Positions 63,163 to 64,000 of a DNA stretch of 64,000 bases are shown piece after piece. Below the pieces are notes generated by a model. The model was not told where the DNA came from, did no database searches, and was given only the letters and a program-made list of their open reading frames with translations. Origin of the DNA: Mahella australiensis 50-1 BON (GTDB lineage: Bacteria > Bacillota > Clostridia > Mahellales > Mahellaceae); NCBI RefSeq assembly GCF_000213255.1, contig NC_015520.1, positions 2,783,349 to 2,847,348 on the forward strand. The letters run 5' to 3'. Each line of letters opens with the position of its first letter. Positions within the stretch are counted from its first letter, which is position 1. Made by a program: the position numbers and the translations under genes.

Positions 63163-64000
63163 TTATTCCTTTGTCCACGCCTCAATAAGCTCATCGGCAT
63201 CGGTATTAAGGACCGTCTTTGCATCCTCCGATACGAATTTGCTCATGGCCTTGTTGTTAAGATGTTTCTTGAAATCCTCCATGTGCTTGACAGCCATCTT
63301 TAGATTGGCCTCCGCAAGCTTCTGCTCGACTTTGTCCCGTATATCTTCTATCAAATCTTTTATCTTGTATCGAACTTTCAACCCTTTATCTGTATCCTGC
63401 TTATCTATCCCAAGCTGATTTTCTACTTTGTCCATGAAGAATTCGGCTTGCTTTAGATCATTACTGAGCTGCATAAACAACGGGTTTTTTATGTCCCCAG
63501 ATGCTTTATAACGGTCCAGCAACTTCTGCATCGAATCAATGCTGGTCGTTATTTCAAACGTATAGCTTGCCTCCGCTCTGTTGCCCGTCTTATCCTCTAC
63601 CGCAATAACGAGGCTATGTTGCCCAAGCTTGCCCGCAAAGTCCATTTGCGTACCCGGCTGATACGGTTCGCCATCTATGGTAACAGATGAGTTCTCCACA
63701 CCAGATAGGTTATCCTCAACTTCTATGCTAAAGCTTAAAGGTTGATAATCTTCAAATACCGACCCGTCTTCAAACGTCGTTCCGTTAACCGTCAGGTTTA
63801 ATACAGGCGGTGCATCGTCAGGAAGAGGCTCGAATTTAAACCAGTCGAAATTGCCGCTGGAACCGCCCGCTTTGTCGGGGAATACGAGGTATAGGTCGTG
63901 AACGCCAGTGGGTGTATCCTCTATAGAAATACTTTGTGTCTGATAATTTTGGAATCCACCGGTAGACTGCACCACCATCGTCCCTATCAATTGTCCAGCG
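63163..64000 (-). CDS. C-terminal part of a third secreted beta-helix-type protein, 5' end beyond window
   Basis: The frame is open to the window edge (AGQLIGTMVVQSTGGFQNY at its start here), so only the last about 279 residues are seen. Order is CBM6-like end (YLVFPDKAGGSSGNFDWFKF), directly an Ig-like domain (LNLTVNGTTFEDGSVFEDYQ; SSVTIDGEPYQPGTQMDF), then the FIMAH-like helical module (DSMQKLLDRYKASGDIKNPL to LIEAWTKE). The OmpL47-like domain present in the two other paralogues is missing. It is the upstream neighbour of the UroD-GH2-GH127 operon. Confidence 0.88.
   Translation of the reverse strand, partial: AGQLIGTMVVQSTGGFQNYQTQSISIEDTPTGVHDLYLVFPDKAGGSSGNFDWFKFEPLPDDAPPVLNLTVNGTTFEDGSVFEDYQPLSFSIEVEDNLSGVENSSVTIDGEPYQPGTQMDFAGKLGQHSLVIAVEDKTGNRAEASYTFEITTSIDSMQKLLDRYKASGDIKNPLFMQLSNDLKQAEFFMDKVENQLGIDKQDTDKGLKVRYKIKDLIEDIRDKVEQKLAEANLKMAVKHMEDFKKHLNNKAMSKFVSEDAKTVLNTDADELIEAWTKE

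Overview
The window looks like chromosomal DNA of a low-to-moderate GC Firmicute, most likely an anaerobic member of the Clostridia. The evidence is purine-rich AGGAGG-type ribosome binding sites with frequent GTG/TTG starts, a secA-prfB pair with the RF2 frameshift, an oxygen-sensitive indolepyruvate:ferredoxin oxidoreductase, an SdpRI pair, YesMN-type two-component systems and FIMAH-like C-terminal modules. The genus cannot be fixed from sequence reading alone.

Layout. 1-7.3 kb: end of pgeF, a HEARO-like structured RNA, decayed sequence, a four-gene cluster of small membrane/secreted proteins, and an iorA-iorB-phenylacetate-CoA-ligase operon for aryl 2-oxoacid fermentation. 7.4-11.6 kb: the housekeeping operon secA-prfB-cheW with a good sigma-A promoter. 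11.7-18.8 kb is patchwork: an IS3-type remnant, an MFS permease, sdpRI, an SGNH esterase, a broken alpha-xylosidase tail, an Rpn-type nuclease, a 600-nt non-coding element closed by long terminal inverted repeats, azlCD and a holin-like membrane protein. Two short segments (near 14.4-15.3 kb and 18.7-19.0 kb) are reciprocal remnants of one ancestral duplication.

18.8-64 kb is one long glycan-utilisation region, all on the minus strand. It holds two complete CUT1-type ABC importers, each with its own lipoprotein. It also holds two YesM/YesN-like kinase/regulator pairs, an alpha-xylosidase (GH31), a second divergent GH31, an alpha-galactosidase (GH36), a GH127-type arabinofuranosidase, a GH2 enzyme and a six-hairpin glycosidase. 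There are two giant secreted beta-helix proteins and the tail of a third, all with near-identical C-terminal modules. Four divergent uroporphyrinogen-decarboxylase-superfamily proteins are scattered through these operons. The inferred job is capture of a decorated plant polysaccharide outside the cell, import of oligosaccharides, and intracellular trimming of xylosyl, galactosyl and arabinosyl branches.

Most interesting signals: (1) two copies of a structured RNA starting after GTGA, with a covarying long-range stem, which I propose as stand-alone HEARO/omega-RNA-like elements; (2) the 600-nt element at 16.5-17.1 kb; (3) a roughly 100-bp regulatory DNA conserved in front of three operons of the glycan locus, a likely regulon operator/promoter; (4) the repeated association of UroD-like proteins with glycosidases; (5) recent duplication or gene conversion of the C-terminal anchors of the beta-helix proteins.
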